Assembly (NCBI GenBank): GCA_002083985.1
Contig: MTER01000168.1
Coordinates: 1-5,953 of the forward strand
Reading direction: 5' to 3'
Source: Candidatus Altarchaeales archaeon A3
Lineage (GTDB): Archaea; Altiarchaeota; Altiarchaeia; Altiarchaeales; Altiarchaeaceae
DNA: 5,953 bases
Part shown: piece by piece, positions 5,865 to 5,953 of the stretch
How the letters are laid out: every line of letters starts with the position of its first letter
Numbering within the stretch: the stretch's first letter is position 1
Notes under the pieces: model-generated
Databases searched by the model: none
Seen by the model: the letters and a program-made list of their open reading frames with translations, nothing else
What the model was told of the DNA's origin: nothing
Program-made: the position numbers and the translations under genes

Positions 5865-5888
5865 TAGACATGTTGCGAAATAATTTTC
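5865..5888 (+). repeat. Dispersed motif, copy 3
   Basis: TAGACATGTTGC followed by GAAATAATTTTC matches copy 1 (62-85, minus) at 21 of 24 positions in inverted orientation. It lies 35 bases from the GGACT hairpin and 35 bases before a GAGCGAAGCGAG motif, suggesting a composite intergenic element. Confidence 0.55.
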
Positions 5889-5923
5889 AATCTATTGTTA
5901 TTTTAAATGTATTTAAAATCTCC

Positions 5924-5935
5924 GAGCGAAGCGAG
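5924..5935 (+). repeat. GAGCGAAGCGAG mirror-symmetric motif
   Basis: GAGCGAAGCGAG reads the same forwards and backwards on one strand (a mirror repeat, not a hairpin). It is GC-rich against AT-rich surroundings and has diverged relatives at 23-34 and, inverted, 2024-2037, all preceded by TTTAAAA. Confidence 0.5.
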
Positions 5936-5953
5936 GTGACAATATATTCATAA

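Noticed and set aside
1..5953. CRISPR array
   Set aside because: No regularly spaced direct repeats with unique spacers are present; the only tandem repeat is the 21-base heptad duplication inside the TPR gene.

Overview
The window is AT-rich and every gene I can support lies on the minus strand. The host is uncertain. It is either an archaeon or a bacterium with weak Shine-Dalgarno use, such as a candidate-phylum lineage. Points towards archaea are a CarA that, from memory, resembles methanogen-type proteins, a short lipoprotein with an LISGC/VEE lipobox, and no Shine-Dalgarno sequence before any start. Against this, the tandem tRNA pair has a fair bacterial -35/-10 promoter. I would not name a phylum.

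Layout in transcription order, right to left: (1) an upstream region with dispersed repeat motifs (5723-5953); (2) a 557-residue TPR protein with two C-terminal membrane helices between coiled coils (4049-5722); (3) 24 bases later, a 151-residue two-helix membrane protein with the same coil-TM-TM-coil plan, readable only if three single-base gaps are filled (3572-4024); (4) short unrecognised coding fragments (3277-3520); (5) carA, the small (glutaminase) subunit of carbamoyl-phosphate synthetase, intact in content and active-site residues but broken by two frameshifts (2142-3221); (6) tRNA-Ser(GCT) and tRNA-Ala(GGC) in tandem (1831-1912, 1744-1815); (7) a PIN-domain nuclease with a long hydrophobic C-terminal half, bracketed by a 13-base inverted repeat and lying just beyond the tRNA pair (511-1545); (8) a very short or truncated lipoprotein gene (42-215).

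The most interesting items are the membrane pair (2)+(3), which probably form one operon and share a homologous C-terminal module; the membrane-fused PIN nuclease beside tRNA genes; and two dispersed motif families that recur near both window ends and inside. The frameshifts cluster in 2750-4025 while the genes on either side are open. This means either gene decay there or a poor-quality stretch of assembly; several breaks fall in or beside short homopolymers, which favours error. Apart from carA supplying carbamoyl phosphate for pyrimidines and arginine, no metabolic link between the genes is visible.
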